Assembly (NCBI RefSeq): GCF_000328665.1
Contig: NC_019977.1
Coordinates: forward strand, 2,364,905 to 2,428,904
DNA length: 64,000 nt
Source: Methanomethylovorans hollandica DSM 15978
GTDB lineage: Archaea; Halobacteriota; Methanosarcinia; Methanosarcinales; Methanosarcinaceae
Direction of reading: 5' to 3'
Positions 56,242-64,000 of the stretch are shown piece after piece. Within the stretch, counting starts at the first letter, position 1. Every line of letters begins with the position of its first letter. The position numbers and the translations under genes are program-made. The notes under the pieces were generated by a model that was not told where the DNA came from, did not search any database, and saw nothing but the letters and a program-made list of their open reading frames with translations.

Positions 56242-57300
56242 ATGGCAAGAATAAGACCTTTCATACCCAGCGACAACAATGTATTACTTAATATTGAAAA
56301 ATTGAGTCCGCATGGTAATGACAAACTAGCGATGGTAGCTAATCTTTCTCCAGATATCACCGTAAGATATGAGCTTTATGACAACTGGAAAATAATGGTA
56401 GCAGAAGAACAGGAACAAATAGCAGGTTATGTAGGCTGGACTGTCAAAGATGGACCCCTGGGACCTTACATATATCTGACTGAAGTTACCGTTGATCCTG
56501 GTTTTCGTAGAAAAGGTATAGCAACCCAGCTGATCAGAGAGATGGAAAAACATGCAGAAGAAATCAAGTCTTCACATATATATTGTCACATTTATGGACC
56601 TAACGAACCCTACAGAAAACTTGTAGAAAAAATGGGCTACATAAGAGAAAAAGAAATTATAATTTGTGAGATGTCGACCGCCAAAAAATCGAGAACTGAG
56701 AATAAGTACTCACTTGATCGCGTCGACAAATCAGATCTACCTGCAGCTGTCGAACTAATCAACCAGTACTATGCGGGAAGAACACATTTCATACCCTTTA
56801 CACCGGTAACTTTCAGAGAGTATGCAAACAGGATACTGGGGTATGGAATTGAGAACTTGATTATTGCCAAACATAATGGCAGCATAGTGGCTTGTGGAGG
56901 ATTCTGGGATACAGCAGTACTTGCAGAAATGGCATATACCCGGGAACCACTGCTCTGGAAACTCGCGGCAAGCATGAAGGGAAGTCTGCACCATTTCATA
57001 CACATACCCCTTATACCTAAAGAAGGAGAATATTTCAAGTTCCGAAACATCGTGGACCATGCATTCAAGCCAGGATATGCAGATGCCATGCAAGAGATAT
57101 TCGAACACTGCAGTTCCATAATGTACGAGACAAAATGTGATTTCTTTGGCACGTTCCTAGACCCTACTGATCCATTGTTTGAACTTCTGAAGGATTTCAG
57201 ACCCCACCTTGAAGCAGAGTACATATATGCAAAACCCATTTCACAAAAACTTCCTGACTTCAGTAAATTTTATGTGGATTGCAGGGATACAATACTTTAA
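56242..57300 (+). CDS. Double GNAT-type acetyltransferase
   Basis: A 352-residue protein with an intact GNAT domain at about 1-150. The acetyl-CoA loop is DPGFRRKGIATQLIREM and the C-terminal strand motif NEPYRKLVEKMGY. A second, more divergent GNAT-like half (about 160-345) contains AGRTHFIPFTP, a conserved-looking IAKHNGSIVACGGFWD and RNIVDHAFKPG. Bifunctional GNAT tandems often modify one small molecule with a catalytic and a structural half. Substrate unknown. AGGGG precedes the ATG. It lies upstream of the DNA polymerase IV gene on the same strand. Confidence 0.75.
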   Translation: MARIRPFIPSDNNVLLNIEKLSPHGNDKLAMVANLSPDITVRYELYDNWKIMVAEEQEQIAGYVGWTVKDGPLGPYIYLTEVTVDPGFRRKGIATQLIREMEKHAEEIKSSHIYCHIYGPNEPYRKLVEKMGYIREKEIIICEMSTAKKSRTENKYSLDRVDKSDLPAAVELINQYYAGRTHFIPFTPVTFREYANRILGYGIENLIIAKHNGSIVACGGFWDTAVLAEMAYTREPLLWKLAASMKGSLHHFIHIPLIPKEGEYFKFRNIVDHAFKPGYADAMQEIFEHCSSIMYETKCDFFGTFLDPTDPLFELLKDFRPHLEAEYIYAKPISQKLPDFSKFYVDCRDTIL

Positions 57301-57344
57301 GAGACGGGTTAATCATAAAAACTACCCCGCCCTTTTTTCTATTA

Positions 57345-58436
57345 ATGGAACGTGTGATAATACATGTGGATATGGACTATTTCTACGCCGCCATCGAAGA
57401 GCGTGAAGATCCTTCTCTCAAAGATAAAGCAGTAGTCGTGTGCATGTACTCGAACCGGGGTGAAGAAGGGGGAGCAGTAAGCACATCCAACTATATAGCG
57501 AGAAAAGCAGGCATACGCTCAGCAATGCCCTGCAGACAGGCCCGATCTCTGAAACCTGATGCTATTTTTCTTCCTGTGCGCAAACAGTTCTATGAAGACA
57601 TCTCAGCGCGGGTCATGGACATACTAAGCTCACATGCAGATAGTGATGAATCTTTTGAAAAAATAAGTATTGATGAGGCTTTTTTGGAAATATCCCAGAA
57701 TTGTGCTGGCAATTTTGAAAAGGCAATAGATATTGGTCTGCTTATAAAGAATGATGTTCTGGAACATGAAAAGCTCACATGCTCCGTGGGCATTGGACCT
57801 AACAAACTCATAGCCAAGATGGCTTCTTCTTTCAAAAAACCTGATGGTATGACACTCGTGAAACCGGAGGATGTTACAGATTTCTTAAGTCCAATGCCTG
57901 TAAAAAAGCTCTGGGGCATTGGCAAGGTGACTGAAGAGAAACTCCAACAAATGAGCATTGAAACTATCGGCCAGCTTGCAGCCTATGATGCTCAGGAACT
58001 CATTGCGGTGTTTGGTAAGAACAGAGGCACATGGCTCAAAAAAGCTGCATCTGGTATAGATGAAACGCCTGTCACCGAGAAAACTGCCACGGATCAGATA
58101 GGCAGAATGGCTTCCCTGAAAGAGGATACCAGAGATAATGGTGAGATATTCTCCCTTATGAATGAACTTGTGGATGACGTTATCAAAAAAGCCGTTTCAA
58201 GAAAAGTGAGTTTCAGGTCGGTTACTATAACCGTCATCTTCTCAAACTTCAGAATGGCGACTAAAAGCCGAACTCTCAACCATGCTGTCTCTGACAAAGG
58301 TATCCTGCATGAAACTGCAAGAGAGATAATGTTGCAATTCCTTCGTGAAAGCAGCATGGACTTTCGGCGGATAGGTGTGAGGGTGGGTAATCTGCAGCAA
58401 AATATTGGACAAAAAAGCTTGTTCGAGTATTTCTGA
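57345..58436 (+). CDS. dinB: DNA polymerase IV (DinB/Dpo4, Y family)
   Basis: A translesion DNA polymerase of 363 residues. It starts MERVIIHVDMDYFYAAIEER, with the first metal-binding aspartates and the steric-gate region, and has SIDEAFLEI near 105 with the second acidic pair. The thumb carries helix-hairpin-helix sequence (LWGIGKVTEEKL, GKNRGTWL), and a little-finger domain follows. The last residues GQKSLFEYF are a PIP box (QxxLxxYF) for the PCNA clamp. The frame extends upstream to 57279, inside the preceding gene, but the family N-terminus is at 57345. Confidence 0.93.
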   Translation: MERVIIHVDMDYFYAAIEEREDPSLKDKAVVVCMYSNRGEEGGAVSTSNYIARKAGIRSAMPCRQARSLKPDAIFLPVRKQFYEDISARVMDILSSHADSDESFEKISIDEAFLEISQNCAGNFEKAIDIGLLIKNDVLEHEKLTCSVGIGPNKLIAKMASSFKKPDGMTLVKPEDVTDFLSPMPVKKLWGIGKVTEEKLQQMSIETIGQLAAYDAQELIAVFGKNRGTWLKKAASGIDETPVTEKTATDQIGRMASLKEDTRDNGEIFSLMNELVDDVIKKAVSRKVSFRSVTITVIFSNFRMATKSRTLNHAVSDKGILHETAREIMLQFLRESSMDFRRIGVRVGNLQQNIGQKSLFEYF

Positions 58437-58447
58437 AAGGTGAAACA

Positions 58448-58634
58448 ATGGTCACTTTATTAAGGGAAAAAGAGAACAGACCGGCAGGCCCTGAATGGAG
58501 AAAATGGCTGTATAATGTGATCTTTGAAGCTGATACAAAAGCTGGAAAAAATTTTGCCTACTGCGGGGGCTGTACTTATGTCCCTCAGTACAATCATAGT
58601 AGCCATCAATAAAAAATTGCTATCAATCGACTGA
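58448..58634 (+). pseudogene. Truncated, frameshifted ion-channel remnant
   Basis: ATG 58448 opens a frame reading EWRKWLYNVIFEADTKAGKN, the cytosolic entry to the first helix of voltage-gated-like potassium channels (usual pattern ...FEADTPAGKxFD). After a frameshift near 58555 the next frame reads AGAVLMSLSTIIVAINKKLL and stops at 58634. An intact channel would have several hundred residues. GGTG before the ATG shows that it was once expressed. Assignment is by resemblance only. Confidence 0.45.
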
Positions 58635-58820
58635 AAAGATTATTATAATCAGTAATTTTATTAACGGTAATTGCTTTTATTGCTTTTGCATACTCGAAGA
58701 TTATATGTACTGCAACTTTATTCTACTAAGAGATACTTTTAGTATCTGTTTCCTGTTACCAGGAACCATCATCTGGATATTAACCGGATAGATATTTCAG
58801 AAATTTCAAAAGGGATCACT

Positions 58821-59717
58821 ATGGAAATCAACGGAGTCGAAATAGAGGACACTTTTGCAGAGGCCTTTCCTATCAAGATAGGTAGAGTATTGATCACAGC
58901 AGCAACAAAACGCTGGGCAGAAATTGCGGCTACTGAAGCAACAGGCTTTGGTACTTCCGTTATCATGTGCCCTGCAGAGGCAGGTATCGAAAGGTTTGCC
59001 ACATGCGACGAGACACCTGATGGCAGACCCGGTGTGTACATCCAGATCTGCACCTTTAAATTCGATATTCTTGAGCACCAGTTATTGGAAAGGCTTGGGC
59101 AGTGCGTCCTGACAGCCCCCACTACTGCAGTGTTCAATGGTATGCCTGAAGCTGAGAAACAGTTCAATGTAGGCTTCAAGCTCAAGTTCTTCGGTGATGG
59201 TATGGAGTCTCAGAAAGAGATCGACGGCCGCAAGATGCACAGCATACCCCTCATGGAAGGAGACTTCCTTGTGGAAGAGAACATTGGTGCGGTATCCGGT
59301 ATTGCCGGTGGTAACTTCTTCATCCTGGGAGACAGTCAGATGAGTGCTCTGACAGCTGCGGAGGTTGCTGTTGACGCTATTAAGGAACTCGAAGGTACTA
59401 TTACTCCTTTCCCCGGAGGTATTGTTGCAAGCGGCTCCAAGGCAGGTTCCAATAACTATGCCAAGTTCATGAAGGCTACAGCTAATGAGAAGTTCTGTCC
59501 CTCCATCAGGGACAAGGTACCTGACACTGAAATCCCGGCAGATGTGAAATCAGTATACGAGATTGTGATCAATGGTGTCAGTGAAGAAGCCATCAAGAAG
59601 GCAATGGCCGTTGGTATCAAGGCAGCTGTGACAGTTCCTGGTGTCAAGAAGATCACTGCTGGTAACTACGGTGGAAAACTCGGAAAATACCAGTTCAGAC
59701 TTCACGACCTTTTCTGA
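58821..59717 (+). CDS. ftr: Formylmethanofuran:tetrahydromethanopterin formyltransferase
   Basis: Second step of CO2 reduction in methanogenesis: it moves the formyl group from formylmethanofuran to tetrahydromethanopterin (or sarcinapterin). In methylotrophic growth it works in the oxidative direction. The 298-residue protein matches the family end to end: [79 protein letters not shown] and the C-terminal [17 protein letters not shown]. Transcribed alone: a possible TATA box (GATTATATG near 58699) upstream and a long T-run downstream. The carbon-pathway enzyme Mch is not next to it. Confidence 0.96.
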   Translation: MEINGVEIEDTFAEAFPIKIGRVLITAATKRWAEIAATEATGFGTSVIMCPAEAGIERFATCDETPDGRPGVYIQICTFKFDILEHQLLERLGQCVLTAPTTAVFNGMPEAEKQFNVGFKLKFFGDGMESQKEIDGRKMHSIPLMEGDFLVEENIGAVSGIAGGNFFILGDSQMSALTAAEVAVDAIKELEGTITPFPGGIVASGSKAGSNNYAKFMKATANEKFCPSIRDKVPDTEIPADVKSVYEIVINGVSEEAIKKAMAVGIKAAVTVPGVKKITAGNYGGKLGKYQFRLHDLF

Positions 59718-59730
59718 GGTCGAAGCTGAA

Positions 59731-59752
59731 CTTTTTTTTTTTTTCTTTTTTA
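59731..59752 (+). terminator. Poly-T terminator after ftr
   Basis: A run of 13 Ts, one C and 5 more Ts begins 14 bases after the ftr stop, in the gap to the convergent TraB-family gene. Confidence 0.7.
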
Positions 59753-59762
59753 TATTTAAAGA

Positions 59763-61190
59763 TTAGAGACCTAGTACTGCAAGTCCCGCACGCAATGCGG
59801 ACTCAAGGAAATCCTTAGCTTCGATTCCCAGTATCTGGAGTATCACATAAGCGCCCACGATACTACCTACCATCGCTCCCAGATTGGCTAAAGATGTCAC
59901 AAGAAGGACACGGAAGAAATTATTCTTCATCATATCTTTCATTGATTCAGCTTCCACGAGATTTTTCAGATCCCTTGTGGTAGGATTGCGATATTTCGCT
60001 TCTCTGAGCCCCGCATACCATCCTGCAGCCACAGCTGGATTAAGAGTGGTCATCCAGGCCACTAAAAAGGATGTTAGTATCGAATAAGGATGGCCTCGTG
60101 CCAACGCAGTTCCCAGGGCACTTAAACCTCCGGTGATGAGAAACCACCAGATGAACACTATTCCAAGGGTTTTCAGAGATACACCTGAAATGAGCAATAG
60201 TGCAAAAGCTCCAAGTGGAATAGCTAGCATTATAAGGCCAAAGATTTTAAAAAAACTAAACCTTTTCTTCGGGATCGCCTCTACTGATTCCGGACGTGGA
60301 AGAGTTTCAGGGTGTATTAAATAATTCTGTATTCCGGCCCGATGACCTGCACCTACTACAGCAATGATCTTTTTTCCGCCACCAGATGCAAGCCTTATAA
60401 GATTAGAGGCCATATAGGCATCTCTTTCATCTATGAGCACCTTTACGGCATTGGGAGATGTGCCACGGAACTCTTCCACCAGCATTGTGACTATATCCTG
60501 GTTTGTGATCGTGTCCATATCGATGTCCTTGGTGCCACCGATACCCAGAACTGCTGCTACCAGACCTGCAAGCATCTTTAATTTCTCTATGAAGCCCATT
60601 TTGTTCCAGAATCTCTGCAAAGTGACCTGCACGTCTCTGTCAATAAGCGCTATTCGTGCCCCATGTTCTTCAGCAGCGTCTATTGCCTTGATCATCTCGG
60701 CACCAGGCTGCACACCCATCTCATCAGCAAACTTTTTCTGCACATGGGCCAGCAGCATATGTATCATGTACTGATAAATCTTGCCGCCTTTGAGGATCTC
60801 CTTGATAGGAACATCAGTGTCAGTTGTTTTGCCTTTGAGACTATCGTAGCGGGGTTTGCACAGCTCTACAGCAACAATGTCAGGCTTTTCCCTTTCTATT
60901 GCTTCATTGACCTCTGCAACACTTTTTTCAGATACATGAGCTGTGCCTATTATGATGATCCTGGAAGGTTCTATTATGTGATGTTCTCCTGAAGAAGGAG
61001 AGAACTTGCCATAACAATCCTGTTGGTTTTCAGGGGGACATGTGTCGGTTATGACGGTTCCTGAATTACCGGAAGAGTCCGAATTATAAATGAAAAGATC
61101 TCTGGAAGAAGTGGTAATGTTGTCTGGGTTTGGAGCAGAAATATTTAGATTGTCTTCATTATATGAGCGTGTCACAGTGCATGCCTCCAC
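59763..61190 (-). CDS. TraB/PrgY-family membrane protein
   Basis: A 475-residue protein. A polar N-terminal tail (about 1-75) is followed by the TraB domain with IIIIGTAHVSEKSV, VAVELCKPRYDSL and VVGAGHRAGIQNYL, the conserved GxxH and E/R motifs of a predicted Tiki-like metal-dependent peptidase fold. Four or more hydrophobic segments make up the C-terminal third (about 300-475), so the domain faces the membrane. PrgY relatives limit pheromone activity in enterococci; archaeal function is unknown. Convergent with ftr. Confidence 0.8.
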   Translation of the reverse strand: MEACTVTRSYNEDNLNISAPNPDNITTSSRDLFIYNSDSSGNSGTVITDTCPPENQQDCYGKFSPSSGEHHIIEPSRIIIIGTAHVSEKSVAEVNEAIEREKPDIVAVELCKPRYDSLKGKTTDTDVPIKEILKGGKIYQYMIHMLLAHVQKKFADEMGVQPGAEMIKAIDAAEEHGARIALIDRDVQVTLQRFWNKMGFIEKLKMLAGLVAAVLGIGGTKDIDMDTITNQDIVTMLVEEFRGTSPNAVKVLIDERDAYMASNLIRLASGGGKKIIAVVGAGHRAGIQNYLIHPETLPRPESVEAIPKKRFSFFKIFGLIMLAIPLGAFALLLISGVSLKTLGIVFIWWFLITGGLSALGTALARGHPYSILTSFLVAWMTTLNPAVAAGWYAGLREAKYRNPTTRDLKNLVEAESMKDMMKNNFFRVLLVTSLANLGAMVGSIVGAYVILQILGIEAKDFLESALRAGLAVLGL

Positions 61191-61265
61191 AAACCATTGG
61201 CTGTAGCAATGGCTATTGATCTTTCAAACATTTTTAGGCTCATTCTGTTTTCCTTCATAATGCGA

Positions 61266-62366
61266 TTATAAATGTTCATTAGCAAGCATCATTGCTCTCA
61301 TTAGATCTGTCCTGGAGAGAATACCTACTACAGAACCATTGGAATCAACAACCAGTACTCTTCCAATATTATTTGACATCATCAATTTAAAAGCGTCTGC
61401 AGCATTGGCATCCTCGGTCAATGAAACGACACGTGTAGTCATGATATCTCTTACTTGCAAAACAGCTCTTTCAAGAGGAGGTACTTTATGTACATCACTT
61501 AAAGTAACAATGCCTTTTAAATAATTACTTTCCATAACAGGATAACCCATGTGTTTATGCTCGAACATAAAATCCAACATATCTTCAATGGTCATATATG
61601 GAGACACTGAAGTAACTTCCTTACTCATAACATCAGAAACCGAATATTTTTCGAGGGTTACTGTAACCGTTGTAGACCTGTCTTCTTCAGAAGCGCCTAT
61701 GTAAACAAAAAATGCTATTAGTATCAGCCAGGCATTGGAAAAAAGTCCAACTATACCCATGAGAAAAGCAAAGACCTTGCCCACTGATGCAGCATAGTGT
61801 GTAGCTTGTATGTAGTTCATCCTTCCAGCAAACCATGCTCTGAGAACACGACCACCGTCCATTGGAAAAGCCGGTAGGAGATTAAAAAGACCCAAAACTA
61901 TGTTAATAGAGCCCAGAATACTGAACATCATGTAAATAGGTGTTGCTGCATAGGGAATTATCACGGAAGCTACAAGGAAATTCACTAAGAAAATGGTCAA
62001 ACCAATAACAAGGCTCACAAGGGGACCAGCAAAAGCCATTTTAAGCTCTTGAGATGGATTTCTGGGTATCTCTTCCATCGACGAGACACCACCAATAAGC
62101 ATCAGTGTTATATCTTTTATTTCCACACCGTATCTTTGGGCCACATAGGAGTGACCTAATTCATGCAGAAGTACACATAAAAACAGAAGGATAGTAGTAA
62201 TCAAGGATAAAAGATAGTTCATCGTTGGAGTGGCCTGATCCTGAAAGCCAAAAGGAGCAGGATTTGTAGCAAATACCAAGGCGAATACTGGCAGTATGAA
62301 CAAAAAAGTAATATGTAATTTAATGGGTATGCCAAGAATTTTCCCTATTTGAAACGATGTTTTCAT
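61266..62366 (-). CDS. Site-2 protease family (M50) membrane metalloprotease with two CBS domains
   Basis: A 366-residue intramembrane protease. HELGHSYVAQ (about 67-76) supplies two zinc ligands and the general base, and PAFPMDGGRVLRAW supplies the third ligand within a later helix. Six hydrophobic segments cover about 1-225. Two CBS motifs at the C-terminus (about 245-365, YLKGIVTLSDVHK and VVGILSRTDLMRA) would link activity to nucleotide levels, as in related rhomboid-like/SpoIVFB-CBS proteases. Substrate unknown, possibly a membrane-held transcription regulator. It lies 75 bases downstream-facing from the TraB gene on the same strand. Confidence 0.88.
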   Translation of the reverse strand: MKTSFQIGKILGIPIKLHITFLFILPVFALVFATNPAPFGFQDQATPTMNYLLSLITTILLFLCVLLHELGHSYVAQRYGVEIKDITLMLIGGVSSMEEIPRNPSQELKMAFAGPLVSLVIGLTIFLVNFLVASVIIPYAATPIYMMFSILGSINIVLGLFNLLPAFPMDGGRVLRAWFAGRMNYIQATHYAASVGKVFAFLMGIVGLFSNAWLILIAFFVYIGASEEDRSTTVTVTLEKYSVSDVMSKEVTSVSPYMTIEDMLDFMFEHKHMGYPVMESNYLKGIVTLSDVHKVPPLERAVLQVRDIMTTRVVSLTEDANAADAFKLMMSNNIGRVLVVDSNGSVVGILSRTDLMRAMMLANEHL

Positions 62367-62694
62367 GGTTAACCTTGTGTGATATATTCATATTTATGTT
62401 TATCTTATTAGCATATTGCTAGTTTAATACTTTCACCCAGCTTGGTCTTCTTTTATATCTCCGGAAGGATTACTAATAATTATGTAAAGGATTAATGTAA
62501 ACACGCCTTACAAGCTTCAAGGCCAGGTACCATTAATTCCCAAAATACGTCCATCCCCTCAATATGTAACCGGAACATATCTTGGATATTTAGAATGCAT
62601 TTGAGAGCGCATTAAAATCCGTTAGTTTCTCAAGATATGTTACCGGTCCCGTCAAAAATGATAACTTTTCGAAATGTAATCTTTTAAAAGCATA
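62367..62694. other. 328-base gap with a long imperfect dyad
   Basis: Between mfnA (ending 62695) and the M50 gene (starting 62366), both on the minus strand. The main feature is a 16-bp stem: 62569-62584 pairs with 62631-62647 with one bulged base, enclosing 46 bases. The arms contain CCGG and ATATCTTG/CAAGATAT. It could end mfnA transcription or sit in the M50 leader. No reading frame looks genuine. Confidence 0.5.
62569..62647. repeat. Imperfect inverted repeat (16-bp stem)
   Basis: Left arm ACCGGAACATATCTTG (62569-62584); right arm CAAGATATGTTACCGGT (62631-62647). Eleven consecutive pairs, one bulged A, then five more pairs. Confidence 0.6.
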
Positions 62695-63858
62695 TCATTC
62701 TTGCATGTTAATTTCAGAAGATTGTAATTGTTGAATGACAGTTTTTAAGTCCCTGACAAATGCCAAAATATTTTCTTCTGTCATATGAGGCATAACAACA
62801 AGCCTTATAGAAGATGGTTGTTTTGTTACGGAAACTTGCCAGCCAAATTGAGTGGCTAATTCTGTACGGATCTTCTTCGGCTCTTCAACAGATAACGCTA
62901 CAATGTTCATTACAGGATCAATAACAGGCTTTACTCCGATGTTCTTTGTTTCGTCTAGAAGTAAATTAGTCAGCTTCATGCATTTATTAACGACTTGTTG
63001 ATAACCTTCTTTTCCTAAATGCTTCATTACAGCATATGTACTTGCGACTGAGGCTCCACTGCGAGTACCAGTAAGAGTACACTGACTACTTATAGTCAAA
63101 TAAGGCGTATCTACTTTAAGCAGTTCCATCATTTTTTCTTCTCTGAAGAGCAAAGCTCCTGAAGGAATCGTACTCAAACCCATTTTATGAGGATCTATAG
63201 CTATAGAAGTCACACCAGGAAGAGAAAAATCAAATGGTACATGATTAGGAAGAAAAGGAAGAAGAAAGCCTCCAAAAGCTGCATCTATATGAAGAGGTAG
63301 ATCATTATCGATTGCAATTTTTGATAATTCTGAGATAGGGTCTACCTGACCGAACTCAGTAGAACCGGCAATACCAACAAGCCCTACAGTATTTTTATCT
63401 ATCAGAGAAAGAACATCCTCAGTATCCACAACAAGATCGGGAAGAATGCGCGCTTTGCGTACATTGATCTTAAGTATATCAGCTATTTTGTCGAAAGAAA
63501 AATGAGCTGATCCAGATACGATTATATTTGGATCTTTAATAGATGTGCAGGCGTTGCGCATAGCCCGTACGGCCTGTATATTTGACTCAGTTCCTCCTGT
63601 TGTAAGATAACCATAAGGATGAGAATTATGTAATAGATCACCCAGCATTGTTAAAACACTTTTTTCAAGTTCATATGTTCCCATGAAAAGACCATAGTCT
63701 CCCATATTAGATTCAATAAAAATCCGGTGTGCTTCAACTGCAACAGGATGAGGATAAGTACACATAGAACTTAGTACTTTTTCATAAGAAATATCTTTTG
63801 ATTTTGCCTGTTGCAAAGCAGATTCAATATCTTCCCAATTTTGTCCATATTCCTGCAT
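62695..63858 (-). CDS. mfnA: L-tyrosine / L-aspartate decarboxylase MfnA
   Basis: A PLP enzyme that makes tyramine for methanofuran (and, in some archaea, beta-alanine for coenzyme A). The 387-residue length fits. The PLP lysine is K225 in AIDPHKMGLSTIPSGALLF. GGTESNIQAVRAMRN near 107-121, SGSAHFSFDK and LHIDAAFGGF near 190-200 are family motifs. A TATA-like AATAAATTTAAAC (about 63876-63888, minus strand) lies only about 25 bases from the ATG, suggesting a leaderless or near-leaderless mRNA. Confidence 0.93.
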   Translation of the reverse strand: MQEYGQNWEDIESALQQAKSKDISYEKVLSSMCTYPHPVAVEAHRIFIESNMGDYGLFMGTYELEKSVLTMLGDLLHNSHPYGYLTTGGTESNIQAVRAMRNACTSIKDPNIIVSGSAHFSFDKIADILKINVRKARILPDLVVDTEDVLSLIDKNTVGLVGIAGSTEFGQVDPISELSKIAIDNDLPLHIDAAFGGFLLPFLPNHVPFDFSLPGVTSIAIDPHKMGLSTIPSGALLFREEKMMELLKVDTPYLTISSQCTLTGTRSGASVASTYAVMKHLGKEGYQQVVNKCMKLTNLLLDETKNIGVKPVIDPVMNIVALSVEEPKKIRTELATQFGWQVSVTKQPSSIRLVVMPHMTEENILAFVRDLKTVIQQLQSSEINMQE

Positions 63859-63925
63859 TTGCTGTTAAAATAACCGTAATGTTTAAATTTATTTTGTTTA
63901 TTATTGTAAAACAGATTGGTTATAG

Positions 63926-64000
63926 ATGGTCCTAAAAAAATTTAAAGCTTTGAAAAATGAACTTTTTACATCATGTGCAAAGGAACCCCATGGTTTCTAC
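63926..64000 (+). CDS. Possible start of a gene running off the window
   Basis: ATG 63926 opens a frame of 25 codons (MVLKKFKALKNELFTSCAKE...) that is still open at base 64000. It diverges from mfnA across a 67-base gap. No ribosome-binding site is evident, so a leaderless start or a chance frame are both possible. Product unknown. Confidence 0.35.
   Translation, partial: MVLKKFKALKNELFTSCAKEPHGFY

Noticed and set aside
58821..59717. First thought to be methenyl-tetrahydromethanopterin cyclohydrolase (mch)
   Set aside because: The sequence matches formylmethanofuran formyltransferase from end to end ([10 protein letters not shown] start, [11 protein letters not shown] end) and lacks Mch features.
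44816..62490. Identical 15-base AT-rich string AATAATTATGTAAAG near 44817 and near 62476
   Set aside because: A match of this length and composition is expected by chance in a 64-kb window; no shared context.

Overview
The window is one stretch of a methanogenic archaeal chromosome, most likely from the order Methanosarcinales and probably the family Methanosarcinaceae. The evidence is a 16S rRNA gene with archaeal signature motifs, formylmethanofuran:tetrahydromethanopterin formyltransferase (Ftr), the methanofuran-pathway tyrosine decarboxylase MfnA, archaeal DnaG, archaeosine synthase ArcS, a NurA-HerA pair, archaeal BRE/TATA promoters, and a large exported protein with the disaggregatase-related repeats known from Methanosarcina. 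The genus cannot be fixed by eye; methylotrophic relatives of Methanolobus or Methanomethylovorans would fit.

Layout. 0-1.6 kb: 5' two thirds of a 16S gene on the minus strand with its leader and promoters. 1.6-6.5 kb: a LeuA-type synthase, then a TatD / metallo-beta-lactamase / YgiQ operon. 6.5-8.2 kb: a secreted metzincin protease with a secreted partner, preceded by two perfect inverted repeats. 8.2-10.7 kb: a flavin plus CCG-type Fe-S dehydrogenase of the D-lactate/glycolate type. 10.8-20 kb: informational genes (ArcS, DnaG, RtcA, KptA, an RPA-like protein with three OB folds). 20-26.6 kb: five consecutive CBS-domain genes followed by an ATP-dependent RNA ligase and a SelB-like GTPase. 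26.6-34.4 kb: a decayed IS200/IS605 TnpB, a MetE-like methionine synthase, a sodium:solute symporter, nurA-herA, tRNA-Lys(CTT) and a tiny ribbon-helix-helix regulator. 34.4-43.2 kb: housekeeping genes, including the pyruvate:ferredoxin oxidoreductase operon porCDAB, endonuclease III and a SulP transporter. 43.2-49.9 kb: a decayed acetyltransferase, an aldo/keto reductase, the 1135-residue disaggregatase-like lipoprotein, and a hexapeptide acetyltransferase.

The most unusual part is 50.0-55.9 kb. It is a minus-strand run of six genes: an acyl carrier protein, an acyl-adenylating ligase, a PP-loop ATPase, a NadE-type amidating synthetase, a FabG-like reductase and a DUF362 ferredoxin protein. 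Archaea do not generally use ACP, so this looks like a compact pathway in which an acid is activated, loaded on a carrier, reduced and amidated. The product is not deducible from sequence. The last 8 kb carry a fused GNAT protein, DinB-type polymerase IV with a PCNA-binding tail, a broken ion-channel remnant, Ftr, a TraB-family membrane protein, an M50 site-2 protease with CBS domains, and MfnA.

Two themes recur. RNA end-processing enzymes (RtcA, KptA, RNA ligase) lie within 9 kb of each other. CBS nucleotide-sensing domains appear in six proteins. There is no CRISPR array and no intact mobile element.
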